From Dipteris shenzhenensis (Eukaryota; Polypodiophyta; Polypodiopsida; Gleicheniales), in the NCBI GenBank assembly GCA_047967505.1, contig CM106540.1: a DNA stretch of 64,000 bases; one strand, given 5' to 3'. A program made the position numbers and the translations under genes. Below, in pieces: positions 53,530 to 64,000 of this stretch. How positions within the stretch are numbered: the stretch's first letter is position 1; every line of letters begins with the position of its first letter. The notes beneath the pieces were generated by a model. It was not told the DNA's origin. It saw only the letters and a list, made by a program, of their open reading frames with translations, and did no database searches.

Positions 53530-54040
53530 GAGCCTACTCCTCCCCGCTCCTCCCTTGCAGACCTCCCTCCCTCGCAGCCCTCCCTCCTCCTCCCCTCCCT
53601 CTCGCCTCCTCTCTCCCCTCCCTCTCCCCTCCTCTCTCTCCCTCCCTCACAGCACCCTTCCCCTCCCTCCATCCCCTCCCTCCCCGCTCCCTTCTCCCTC
53701 CCTCCCTTGCTGCCCTCCCCCGCCCTTCCCCGCTGCCCACCCCACCCCTACCCGCCCTCTCCCCCACCCCCCCACCTACCCTCCTCCCACCCCCCATCCC
53801 ACCTCTACCCCGCCCTCTTACCCCGCCCCTACCCACCCCCATCCCTCCCCTTCCCCACCCCCCCATGCCGCCTTTACCCTACCCCCGCCCCCCATCCCAC
53901 CTCTACCCTACCCCCACCCTGCCTCCTTCCCGCCTCTAACCCCCCTCCTCCCCTACCCCGCCTCCTTCCCTGCCCTCCTCCCGCCCCGTCTTCCGTCTTC
54001 ACCCCGCGGCCTCTTCCTACTCCATTCGTCGTCGCCCTCC
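53530..54040 (+). repeat. C-rich leader of LINE-B copy 3
   Basis: About 500 bp of CCCTCC, CCCCGCC, CTACCCC units with almost no G runs. The position upstream of ORF1 is the same as in the other two LINE-B copies. The Pro-rich frames are composition artefacts. Confidence 0.9.
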
Positions 54041-54084
54041 TTCCTCATGCGCAAGTAGAGCGGAGCTTCATCATGTTCGAGTCG

Positions 54085-55610
54085 GCCTTCCCATTCAAAT
54101 CGACGATGGATCATGGCTCAGCCCTCAGTCAATCCTCGCCCACTTCCACTGGCCGCGCAAACCGTCACGTATTCGCAAGACAAGCTGCAGTAGCTCAGGA
54201 AAGTCACTAAGCAGGAGAGTTCCACTTCACTCTTTGCTCGCATCCATGGGTCCCACCCCTCCAGGTTACAAGTCATGGACTACATGCTTGTCGCATTACC
54301 TTGAAACCTCGCAGAGCACCTCACGGATGTTCGTCTACTTGGTCGAGGTTTTTTCCAGGTTGTTTTTTACTCCCCGGATGCAGTAGGTACAGTGCTTCAG
54401 GCTAGTCCTTTAGCATTGAGCTCCAGGAGGATATTTTTGATGCCTTTCTTATTTGGGTTTGACCCTATAGAGGAGGACAGCTGGACGACTTTACTTTTCA
54501 TCAGACTCCTGGGCCTTCCTCAGGTGTACCATCGACTCCTACACTCCATTGGAGCCGCTTTCGGGTTGGTCACTGAGATTCCCCCTCCTTGGGATAACTT
54601 CTTCGGCAGCAGAGGCAATGAGGTCGGATGGGGTACCGCAGGTTAGGGTCATTGTCTCTGACCCTAACATCACAGATGGCCACAGTATGCTTCAGCATCC
54701 GGATGGCTCTTTCTTCAGAAAAAGAGTCAAGATTGCAGGGAGACAGGATCAGTGCAGGATTTGCAGGACCCCTGGGCAGTTTGCCAGAGATTGCCCAAGG
54801 AAGAAGAAAAGGCCTAAAAGGTCCACGTGTGTAGCGTCCCATGGACCTACCTCACGACCCGTTGCACATCCTACTACCCGCACTGCTGGACCTTCTACTT
54901 CACGCCCAAGACCTTTGGCCTCTCGTCTTGTCCCTTCTTCATCAGCGCATCCAAGACCTTCAGCACGTCCTGCTCCAGTCGTCCCTCGCTGGGTGCCAGT
55001 CAGAGTTGGTGAGCCAGTTACCCTTCATGAGACTATTATTGGCACCACGAACACCCGGCTATAGGCAGGAGATATTCATGTCCTTGTTTCTTGTGTTGAT
55101 GAGGTTGCTCCTATCCCCCCAGCTGTTAGCGAGAAGGAGATTGATGATGTTGCTCCCAGTTGTTCGTGGGAAGAAGCTCCCACCCTTGGATCAGATCATT
55201 GCCGACTCTCGTGTCTTACTTGCTGAAAATGCTAGAGTTCACGCTTGGCTCCACCAGCAGCCCTCTTCCTCCTTTGCTCTCCCTTCCACATCTATCGACA
55301 GAGGCAGGGGGGGTTATTGCTCCCACTCCACCATCTGCAAGGGTCTTACGTACTCCTGCGCCAGATGCATGGCACATGAATTTTGTTGCAGTTTTGGCTG
55401 ACATGGCAGAGTTTGAGATAGAGGAGGAGTTTGTACCCTCTACTTTTGGGGAGCAGGTCGTTGAGAATACTGTGGACATAACTTCCCCTGTTGCAGGTGT
55501 GGGAGTGCTTTCTCTAGTTGACTTTCCTCCACTTGAGAGGAAGTTTTTTTTTCAGAGAGGGTTGTCTCCGCTACTAGGTCGGGTAGGGTTTTTCATCCGG
55601 CCGTCTCCTC
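54085..55610 (+). pseudogene. LINE-B copy 3 ORF1
   Basis: Pieces in three frames align with LINE-B copy 1: ESAFPFKSTMDHGSALSQSS, GLPQVYHRLLHSIGAAFGLV TEIPPP, GVPQVRVIVSDPNITDGHSM, and a knuckle CRICRTPGQFARDC in which the expected His is Gln. The C-terminal part ends near LVDFPPLERKFFFQRG. Confidence 0.85.
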
Positions 55611-55622
55611 TAGCCAATAAGG

Positions 55623-56722
55623 ATTGTTAGTTGGAACGTTCAGGGCCTCGGAGAGCTGTACCTCACCGCCACCATAGGCAACTGATTCGTGACCACCTTC
55701 ATCCAAGTGTTACTGGGGGACCCAATGATATTCTTATGATCCAGAAACACAAATTGGATGCTAGGGATTGTGCCAAGTCGAGTAAGCTTCTTTCAGGACA
55801 TACTTTTTGGTCACCCGCCCACCTTGGGCACAAGGGGAGGCAGTTGCATTTTCGTCTCTTCTTCAATGCTTCCCTTGGTGATTGGACATGGGATCATAGT
55901 TCCCTCTAGAGCTTAGAGGATCATCCTTCTGATTGGTGGGTGTAAGATTTGGCCTCTTGAACCTCTACGCCCCCAAGTCTAGAGGGGACCGTGTCCTTTG
56001 GAAGGAGCAGTTTTCTTGGTCTTGCATTGCACAGTCTTGGATCATTGGGCAGAATTTGGCCGACTAAGAAATTCTAATACGTTGAGAAGGTTGCTCCTGC
56101 ACAGGTAAGGCCCTCCTTTGCATAAAAAGCATATGGAATCCTGATACTGGTAGAGCGGGTCCTCAAATGAGGATCTGAAACAAACAAAACCATAGGAAAA
56201 TGATATGAAGTGGACACCCCAGGTGTAATGCATATAGTACCACCTCTGTCAGGAGTCCAATCATCCACATAAAATCTGTCAATCCGTGCATGGATAGGCA
56301 TCTAAGAAAACATGAGTGACTGTGAGTGTAGAAAGCATCATCATGCAAAGCATCTCTGCCACTAAGCTGAAAAAGGAAGGCATCCCAGGCTACTCTCTCT
56401 AGGGAATGAACACCACCTTCCCTACCTCCTTTTTTGTCAGACGGTATTTCAACCATGTTGAAATCACCCCCAGACAATGTTGCGGACTTGGGTATCTCAC
56501 ATGCATGATGGGCAGCTTTCACCGTCCAATGTAACTGCAGCCCTCTCAAATATTAGCGAATTTTATCATTTAGTTGCTCGTACCAGGAGAGGTGAGATCC
56601 TCAGGCAAGAGATAGGTATCCGTCAGCAGTTGTCTGCTCTTCAGAGGGAGGGGAAGGAGCAGAAGAGGCCTATGGATGCTTGGATTCAATTCACGCTAGA
56701 GAGTCATTCTAAACTCAGACGG
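55623..56722 (+). pseudogene. LINE-B copy 3 endonuclease with internal inversion
   Basis: Plus-strand endonuclease start (IVSWNVQGLGEL) to SWIIG at about 56,050. From there to about 56,500 the continuation is on the minus strand: SGGDFNMVEIPSDKKGGREG and MPIHARIDRFYVDDWTPDRG. Then plus again: LSNISEFYHLVARTRRGEIL, DAWIQFTLESHSKLRR. Confidence 0.82.
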
Positions 56723-57818
56723 TGATAGGACAACATCTGTATCAAGTTTTTGAGCACTGTATATAGCTGTGGGTAGGCACATAGTTGTACACATCTAGGG
56801 TAGGTGTGGGCTTTTGGCATTTGTGGATTTTCTTTCACAAGCATGATGGACTAATGTATAGTTTTTTGAGACAATAAAGTATGTTTTGCAGGGACTTCAT
56901 AAGAGATCATGAAATGCAATGTGGTTGTACCAGACTCCAGAGCATGGGTGTCCAGTGTGTGGTCAAGTGAAATGTTTTTGGGGTCATGTAAAGTCAAGTC
57001 ATGAAGGGTTTTTTAATATTTTCCTGAGTCAATGTGCACTTGCATGTTACGGGAATTTGATATGCTTTGGTGTCCACATCAAGGGGCTTTTCATGTGTGT
57101 GTACAGGGGTGCATGCAAGCTTTAATGTGTGTGGGAATTGTGTGACTAAAGGTCCAAAATGTGCATTTAATGTGCCTTGGGGGGATATTTGCATTTTTTA
57201 AATGGGAGTGGTAAAATGTCACTGAAGGCTAAGGTGGCTGGACTGATTGGGAAGGCATCCTGCTCATGCAAAGGTGGCTACGTAGCAAGGAATGTAGAGC
57301 GTCAGGATTGTGATCGATCATGTGTAGAGAAATCTAGAATTTCTAAAGAAAAGAGGAAGCGACGCACGTAACTAGGGGTCTCGTAGATGAAAGCGAGAGG
57401 CTAAGCGCCCATAAAAAAAGGCCTACGTACGTGATGGGATGGGGATTTCCGACTGCATGCTTGGCACAAATGAACACTAGGTGCTTGGTGATGATGAGCT
57501 CGGTGGTGTAAGTGGCACTTACTGAAGTCCTCTAGAATTCTGGCCATGTGTTGATAGTGCGGTTGAAGGAGAGGATCTTGGGCGATTGAGTCTGTGAGCT
57601 CCACGAAATCTAAGATCATGGGCTAACTGTTATTCGGGGTACACGTTCGCTTCAAGGCTGACAGCAGGGAGGCTTTGGCCAAGCAAGTGCCCGATGATGC
57701 TGAGGAGACCTTGGCACTGAAGATCTCCAGAGATAGCGATCTATTCGTAGTTGGCTGAGCAAGGCTACCTTACAGGCAAGACCATCATCGTTTGCACGTG
57801 AGCTGATACGAGGAATGT
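56723..57818 (+). repeat. Gypsy2 5' LTR (3' end truncated into gag)
   Basis: Almost identical (roughly 96-97% by eye) to 60,766-61,863, including TGTACCAGACT..CAGTGTGTGGTCAAG and the CTACGTACGTGATGGGATGG segment. Homology stops exactly where gag begins, while the 3' LTR continues. The 5' LTR end, primer-binding site and gag start are therefore deleted. Confidence 0.85.
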
Positions 57819-58888
57819 ATGTTTATGTGTGTTAGAGATCCTGATGGCATTTGGAGAGAGCTCTGTTTATTGCAGCAACAGCCGACTCAGCTAGTGGATG
57901 AGTATGTCGATAAGTTCACTGTGTTGTGGAATAAATGGCAGGTGGCCTTATTACCTGAAGTTCCTCCCAGAGTCATAAAAAAGGATAGGTTTGTTGCTAA
58001 TTTGAAGCCGGAGATTAGGATAAAGATTGAATGTAAAGAGCTGGTCACTTATGAGGATGCTCTCAGGGTAGCAAAAGAGAAGGAGAGGAAGCAGATAAGA
58101 TTGTCACAAATGATGCAGGAGATGCCAATGGTTCAGCATGTTCCTGAAATTATCTCTCATGTGAAGCCAAAAATACAAAAGCCTGAAGTCAGGAAGGAGG
58201 AGAATATAAAAGAAGAAATTCATGAAATGTCGGAGCTTATGAAAAGAGTTTGAGTTTGAATTTGATGAACGGTAGGGGAAGAGGTAGATCATCGGGTGGT
58301 TATGGCAGAGGCAGCATGCCTTCTTCAAATAATTCAGGCCCGTGGCAGGCAGGACAAGGTCAAGGGTCATTTGCGCCTTGTGTCCAATGCTTTAATTGTG
58401 GAGAGTGGGGACATTACAGCACACACTGTGATAAGCCTCCTCGTGCTGGAGGTGATGTTTATCCATTGCCAACAAGGTTAAATAATAGGGTGAATTATCA
58501 TAGTGTAGAAGTAAAAGATGTAGGTCAGCCTAGTACCTCTGGAATCCATAAAGCCACTACAGAAGAGAAAGGGAAAGGTAAGGCAGTTACATTTGGCTTG
58601 TTGGAGTTAGAGGAAGTTAAAGATGTCATGCCATTGGGGAAGAGAGATAGAGAAGAGGAGGTTGGTCCGAGTGCAAAGAAGGGGAAGCAGTCTGAGGAGA
58701 TGATGACCTACCAAAAGAAGAAGAGCAGGAAGCCCAGAAGGAAGTACAGAACTGCAGATTATCCCATGGGGAAGGAGCAGGGAGATTATGATTTGGTGGA
58801 AGATCTTTCAAGGAGGAAACCGGATATTACATTTGCCCAAATGATTGGTCGATGCCCAGAGCTTAAAAAGAATGGAGGCGGGCTGTAA
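57819..58888 (+). pseudogene. Gypsy2 gag
   Basis: Gag domain DPDGIWRELCLLQQQPTQLV DEYVDKFTVLWNKW.., basic linker, then in another frame the CCHC knuckle CFNCGEWGHYSTHC (about 58,390). The two parts overlap around 58,250 with a frameshift. Confidence 0.9.
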
Positions 58889-58929
58889 ATCCAGCAAAGA
58901 AGAACTCTCATAAAGGTACAATTAAGCTG

Positions 58930-60118
58930 ATGTCTGTCTCAGAGTTGCCAGATCTTTTACCTGCTGTAGAAGCCTGGCATAAAGGAAAGGGTTTTGGAGA
59001 GGCCTATATAGATTGGGGTGCACAGATTTGTGTGATTACTCAAGCTTGTGTGGAGAGATTAGGACTGAAGATATCCCGCTCCTCTAGTTATCGCATCAGA
59101 ATGGCAAACCACTCCAAGGTGAAGACTTTAGGAATAGTACCTGGCCTTGAGGTTGAGGCATTCAGTGTTTCATGTCGAGTGAATTGTCATGTGATCCCTG
59201 CGGGGTTGGGAGCCTATCTTTTGATTCTTGGAAGGCCGTGGTTGGAGAAGGTAGGTGCAATTCAGAATTGGCAGAAAGGAAACTTTTCTGTACATACGAA
59301 TGGGAAGAAATTGAATTTTGATATGGTAAGCAGGACTGAAGTTTCAGATTTAGCAAGTGAAGAGGAAGAGAGAAGTGAAACCAGCAGTGAGGAGAGCTTG
59401 GTGACTTCAAAAAGTGATGAAGGAACAATAGCATTGATGGATTTGGTAGATGAGGATTCACAGGTAGATTTTGTGGGGGCAGCAGGGTTCGGTGAGGAAG
59501 AGGTGGATAGGTTTGAGGTTATCGAGGATTTAATGCAGCCCAAATGTTCTCAAGAATCAACCCAGGTGTTGATTGAGCAATCATTGAATCCTGATCTCAA
59601 TGTTGAGGAGAAAGAAGAATATTTGAAGATGTTGCAGAAATACCCCAATTTGTTTATCACCTCTTATGAAGAGATCAGGGGATTTAAAGGGAAGCCTCTG
59701 AGGATTGAGCTTAAGGAAGGTGCCAAACCTGTTTTTCAGAAAATAAGGAGATTAAGCCCGGAACAGAGAGATGTGCTGAAGGAAGAGGTAGATAAGCTTC
59801 TCAAGGCAGTAATAATTTATCGTGTAGTTCACTCTGATTGGATAAGTCCTGTGGTCATAGTGCCAAAAGGTGTAGACAAATGGAGAGTCTGTGTCGATTA
59901 CAAACCTCTGAATGCAGTGACAAAGAGAAACCACTATCCTCTGCCTTTTCTAGATGATATTCTTGATAAAGTGGCGGGTCAAGAAATGTACAGCTTGTGT
60001 GACAGATATTCAGGGTACTTCCAGATAGCCATAGCCCAGGAAGATCAAATCAAGACTACTTTCATTACCCCCTAAGGCTGTTTTTGTTACAGGAAAATGC
60101 CTTTTGGAGTTACCAATG
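58930..60118 (+). pseudogene. Gypsy2 protease and N-terminal RT
   Basis: Protease core reads AYIDWGAQICVITQ, with Trp where the active site normally has Ser/Thr/Gly after Asp. It is followed by LILGRPWLEKVGAI. RT: PVFQKIRRLSPEQRDVLKEE, WRVCVDYKPLNAVTKRNHYP, RYSGYFQIAIAQEDQIKTTF. A stop (60,073-60,075) replaces the Trp expected in TPWG, then MPFGVTNGP. The YxDD active site is deleted. Confidence 0.93.
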
Positions 60119-60147
60119 GCCCCTCGCACTATCAGGAGAATTCAGAT

Positions 60148-60737
60148 CTGAATGGGCTTACAGAGTTGCAGTAAAAGAAGGCACCCAGTTTTCACCATTT
60201 CATCTTGTTTACGGGAAAGAAGCTCTATTACCCTTGGAAGTAGAAATTCCTGCATTACAGATGTTAATGAAGATAAACGAGGATTCAAATTCTACTTTCC
60301 AGAACCGATTATTGGATTTGCAGGAAGCACAACTAGACAGACAGAAGGCGATGGAACATTATGCTTTAATTCAAGAGGAGAATCAGAAGAGAGCAAACAG
60401 GAAATTCAGGGATAAGAAAATCGAGGAGGGTGATCTAGTTTTGAGATACAACAGTAGTCTGGATTCTACCTTTAAGAATAAATTTGTGACCAAATGCGAT
60501 GGACCTTTTCGTGTGACGAAGAAATTTAAAAATGGCTCATACCAACTTGAGAATTTGGATGGTCAACAGCATAAGAATAGAGTCAATGGCTTCAGACTAA
60601 AGAAATACTTTCATAGGATCATGAGTGTGGGCAGCTGTGGACCAACTGTGATGAAACCAGACAAGTTGGAAGACCTCATGGATGAGGATATCTCTGAAGA
60701 AATGCAAATCTTATATACCCCTATCTGCAAGACATGA
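60148..60737 (+). pseudogene. Gypsy2 integrase C-terminal part
   Basis: EWAYRVAVKEGTQFSPFHLV YGKEALLPLEVEI, then NRKFRDKKIEEGDLVLRYNS, CDGPFRVTKKFKNGSYQLEN and HKNRVNGFRLKKYF. This is the normal end of Gypsy integrase. The junction with RT at 60,119-60,148 removes RNase H and the integrase catalytic core. Confidence 0.92.
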
Positions 60738-60765
60738 ATGTCTGCAGACTTGGGGATGGGCAAAA

Positions 60766-62355
60766 TGATAGGACAAAATCTGTATCAAGTTTTCTAGCAT
60801 TGTATATAGATATGGGTAGGCACATAGTTGTACACATCTAGGGTAGGTGTGGGCTTTTGGCATTTGTGGATTTTCTTTCACAAGCATGATGGACTAATGT
60901 ATAGTTTTTTGAGACAATAAAGTATGTTTTGCAGGGACTTCATGGGAGATCATGAAATGCAATGTGGTTGTACCAGACTTCCAGAGCAAGGGTGTCCAGT
61001 GTGTGGTCAAGTGAAATGTTTTTGGGGTCATGTAAAGTCAAGTCATGAAGGGTTTTTTAATATTTTCCTGAGTCAATGTGCACTTGCATGTTACGGGAAT
61101 TTGATATGTTTTGGTGCCCACGTCAAGGGGCTTTTCATGTGTGTGTACAGGGATGCATGCAAGCTTTAATGTGTGTGGGAATTGTGTGACTAAAGGTCCA
61201 AAATGTGCATTTAATGTGCCTTGGGGGGATATTTGCATTTTTTAAATGGGAGTGGTAAAATGTCACTAAAGGCTGAGGTGGCTGGACTGATTGGGAAGGC
61301 ATCCTGCTCATGCAAAGGTGGCTACGTAGCAAGGAATGTAGAGTGTCTGGATTGCGATCGATCACGTGTAGAGAAATCTAGAATTTCTGAAGCAAAGAGG
61401 AAGCGACGCACGTAACTAGGGGTCTCGTAGATGAAAGCGAGAGGCTAAGCGCCCATCAAAAAAAGGCCTACGTACGTGATGGGATGGAGATTTCCGACTA
61501 CATGCTTGGCACAAATGAACACTAGGTGCTTGGTGATGATGAGCTCGGTGGTGTAAGTGGCACTTACTGAAGTCCTCTAGAATTTTGGCCGTGTGTTGAT
61601 AGTGCGGTTGAAGGAGAGGATCTTGGGCGATTGAGTCTGTGAGCTCCACGAAATCTAAGAGCATGGGCTGACTGTTATTCGGGGTACACGTTCGCTTCAA
61701 GGCTGACAGCAGGGAGGCTTTGGCCAAGCAAGTGCCCAGTGATGCTGAGGAGACCTTGGCGCTGAAGATCTCTAGAGATAGCGATCTGTTCGTAGTTGGC
61801 TGAGCAAGGCTACCTTACAGGCAGGACCATCGTCGTTTGCACGTGAGCTGATACGTGGAATGTATGGGCTGGTTTAAATCATCTGAGGGACTGTTGGCGA
61901 CGTGAAGTATGAGCGTGGAGTACTCTATGGGCAGGAGAAGAATACATACGCTGGAAGTGGGTTTGTAATGCAGAGATGGTTGATGCGACCTGATTTGCCA
62001 GTCCCTTTCACTCTTGGGTCGTTGACTGCAGCTTTGGGGAGAGTTACGTGCTGTTGTCCTTGATGGAAGCTTAGGAGTGTGGGCTGTGGGTTCATAGTAT
62101 TCTGAGGCTGACTGTTCTCTGAGTTTTGGGGGGAAGTTCAGTTCTAAGTTTATCTGTTTCGGGCCGTGTAGTCTTTTGGCTCTCTTTGAGTCTGTGTGAT
62201 CCATGTTCAGTCAGTTTTTGTGAGGGTTTGTCTCGGTGCCTAATACAAAGACACATGCTCTGGAACCTCGTTCATAAGCTCATCATCTACGAGCCCACAT
62301 TGCAGCTGATCCCTATGAAGTCTCAGCTATCTGACGTGGTGAAGTACACAATTCC
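60766..62355 (+). repeat. Gypsy2 3' LTR
   Basis: The first 1,098 bp match the 5' LTR; the rest (to about 62,355) has no counterpart because the 5' LTR is truncated. The right edge is inferred, so true LTR length is uncertain. Confidence 0.65.
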
Positions 62356-62979
62356 TGGTTGTCTTTCTTTCTTTCCTTATCAACGGGAGGTAGGATCAAC
62401 CAGCAGTTCTTCTCTACTCTTGGCTCCAAGCGTAGTAAGGAGAGCGTATCACAGCTTGTTGACTCAAACGGAGTTTTACGGACACATCCAAATGCCGTCT
62501 TGCAGGTAGCTACAGAGTTCTATGCCTCCCTTCTTACATCAGATCTTGACAGTCAGGCCACAAATGATGCTAGAGTTGTTATTTGGCAACATTTAGCTAT
62601 GTTGGTGACAGGGGATATGATAGTCTCACTGGATGCACCCTTTCCTAACATAGAGTTCAAGATTGCCTTATACGCCCTTCATAAGGGCAAGTGTCCTGGA
62701 TCAGATGGACTTACCCCCTCTTTCTTTATTACTTTTTGGGATCAGATTGGGAATCTCATTACCTCAACCCTGCTGGGCATTTGGGATTCGCGTGAGATGC
62801 CAGACTCGCTTACGGAGGGTCTCATTCATCTTATTCCAAAAGGGGGTTGAAAGAATTTAGTGTCTCAGTGGAGGCGGATCACTCTTTTGGGCATCTTGTA
62901 CAAAATTTTAGCAAAAGCAATCAGTCTTCGTTTGCAGCCTTTTCTTCCAGATCTTATACATGATACGCAGATGGGCTTT
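62356..62979 (+). pseudogene. LINE-B copy 3 RT N-terminal part
   Basis: LSTGGRINQQFFSTLGSKRS, QVATEFYASLLTSDLD, YALHKGKCPGSDGLTPSFFI TFWD, LIPKGG, WRRITLLGILYKILAKAISL RLQPFL, QMGFV. This is RT blocks 0-2 of an L1-type element, with a stop after LIPKGG. Copia C3 cuts it at 62,980. Confidence 0.9.
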
Positions 62980-64000
62980 GTTTGAACTATTGTTATAATT
63001 TAGCAGTGACCAATGTAATGTAATAAGTAGGTTAGGGGCACTTTTCTCTCATTTAGAGGTTTTTCCCCCTAACTACAGGTAGTTCACTAACTACGTTTAG
63101 TGAAGGATAATGTTTTGTCACTTAGACAAAACCTATCCCTCTCTTGAGTTGTATCACACTCTTCTATTGCAACTATTGCTTTCAGCTCTCACTCTCCTGC
63201 TCTCACACTCTACTCTCTCTCTCCCTCTACCACTCACATTTAGTATCAGAGCGGTGCTCCTTCCCGGACGTGCTCCCAGCTCCTTGCCCAAGCTCCTCCT
63301 GCAAGTCGAGCTGCCCAAGCTTCTGCTGTTGCATCGTCGCTGTACAGCCTCAGCCCGTACAGCTCCCGTACCATTCCGTACAGCTGCCCGTGAGCAAGTC
63401 CGTACAGCCATTGTTGGTTGTTCCGTACGTCCGTACCAGGCCCAGCTGCCCTACGCCATCCGCACGCTTGTCCGTACTTGCACGCGTCGATAGCGCCATC
63501 CGTACATGCACGTGATCCGTACATACGTACGGATCTGAAGCGGCGCCTGTACAATGCTCCGTCCGTACTATGTACTGCAGAGTAGCGCCATCCGTACAGG
63601 TTGCCGTCCGTACAACTGTGTGGCGCCGTCCGTACAATCATACAGCTCCGTCCGTACAGGTCGCCATACATCCGTACAGTTCCGTGCATCCGTACAGATC
63701 CGTACACAGGAGGGTACCGTCCGTACAGCAAGGGAGCTACTGGTTGGTAAATTAAATTCGAGGCAGATTTTTGCTTTGCAGGCCATTTTGTGGGCAGATT
63801 TGGACACATTTTGTGTATTGGGAATTTTGTCAAATTTGGGGCTTTTGTAGGCAGAGAGCAATTTGTGCAACATTTGGGGCTTTTAGACCATTTGCCCCTT
63901 TCTGGTTGCAATTTCAAGCCACAAATTGGGGCTTTTGTGTTGGGAGAGCAATTTTGCAGGTTTCAGTTCACACTGCCTTTCTGTAAGTGTTTTGAAGCAC
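62980..64000 (+). mobile_element. Copia C3, 5' LTR and leader (continues off the window)
   Basis: 5' LTR 62,980-63,238 (TGTTTGAACTATTG..CACTCACA), primer-binding site TAGTATCAGAGCGG at 63,241, CCGTAC array 63,354-63,735, then the CAATTTGGGGCTTTTG-type repeat to the window end. Gag should follow beyond 64,000, as in C1. Confidence 0.88.
63354..63735 (+). promoter_or_regulatory. CCGTAC motif array in Copia C3 leader
   Basis: Eighteen CCGTAC hexamers in about 380 bp, most as (T/C)CCGTACAG or CATCCGTACA, plus several TGTAC and ACGTAC variants. Same position after the primer-binding site as in C1. Confidence 0.62.

Larger units (their letters stand above)
56723..62355 (+). mobile_element. Gypsy2, LTR retrotransposon with deleted pol
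   Basis: 5' LTR from 56,723 (TGATAGGACAAC) and 3' LTR from 60,766 (TGATAGGACAAA), directly preceded by the purine tract GGGGATGGGCAAAA. Between them are gag lacking its N-terminus, protease, the first half of RT fused to the integrase C-terminus. The 3' end (about 62,355) is inferred from where LINE-B RT coding resumes. Confidence 0.85.
53530..62979 (+). mobile_element. LINE-B copy 3, split by Gypsy2 and cut by Copia C3
   Basis: C-rich leader (53,530-54,040), damaged ORF1 (54,085-55,610), endonuclease start (55,623 onward), an inverted endonuclease segment (about 56,060-56,500), and the endonuclease-RT linker (56,480-56,722). After the Gypsy2 insertion, the RT N-terminal part (62,356-62,979) follows. 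Copia C3 then starts inside the GFV motif of RT. Confidence 0.78.

Noticed and set aside
53497-54210. Pro-rich 237-residue ORF
   Set aside because: Translation of the C-rich LINE-B leader.
48000-64000. N-terminal (DCB) exons of BIG5
   Set aside because: None recognised on the minus strand; they probably lie beyond the window or are too short and diverged to see.
1-64000. tRNA or rRNA genes
   Set aside because: No convincing A/B-box pairs with foldable cloverleaf and no rRNA stretches were seen by eye.

Overview
This window is plant nuclear DNA from a large, repeat-rich genome. The evidence is spliced exons with GT-AG introns, a plant-specific ARF-GEF gene, and Copia, Gypsy (chromovirus) and L1-type LINE elements of plant type. 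A fern-like or other non-flowering vascular plant is my best guess, from the 2-14 kb introns, the (TC)n-rich repeats and a protein clearly diverged from the angiosperm orthologue. The lineage is inference; a gymnosperm is not excluded.

One cellular gene accounts for all the host coding sequence I can support. It is a BIG5/BEN1/MIN7-type large ARF guanine-nucleotide exchange factor on the minus strand. I recognise 24 exons between 47,971 (5' side) and 1,035 (3' side), about 1,480 codons. The N-terminal exons (DCB part) and probably the last exon lie outside the window or are unrecognised. Exon clusters are 47.97-45.97 kb (HUS region), 34.47-31.37 kb (Sec7 and HDS), 20.92-19.23 kb, 16.18-15.59 kb and 1.13-1.04 kb. 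They are separated by introns of about 11.5, 10.4, 3.1 and 14.5 kb packed with transposons.

Intron contents, left to right. 1.8-9.1 kb: an ORF1-only LINE-like element interrupted by a nearly complete L1-type LINE; both sit at GTGTGT sites with target duplications. 9.3-15.5 kb: a LINE 3' end, a broken Copia, a Copia LTR piece and several copies of a short hairpin-plus-(TC)n-tail repeat. 21.3-29.9 kb: two deleted LINE-B copies flanking a Gypsy chromovirus remnant. 35.4-44.0 kb: two head-on Copia copies forming a 1.5 kb inverted repeat, then a non-autonomous LTR element. Upstream of the visible exons (48.5-64 kb): two ORF1-only elements with hairpin/(TC)n tails, a Copia remnant, and a LINE-B copy split by a deleted Gypsy element and then by a third Copia.

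The most unusual signals are: (1) an ORF1-only retroposon family with a TATA box, C-rich minisatellite leader, coiled coil-RRM-CTD ORF1 and a hairpin/(TC)n tail; (2) dense CCGTAC arrays, the core of SBP/SPL and copper-response binding sites, in Copia leaders and in a LINE-like ORF; (3) LINE insertion into (GT)n microsatellites; (4) a 51-bp tandem duplication that copies a splice acceptor of the ARF-GEF gene in frame. All transposon ORFs here are damaged.
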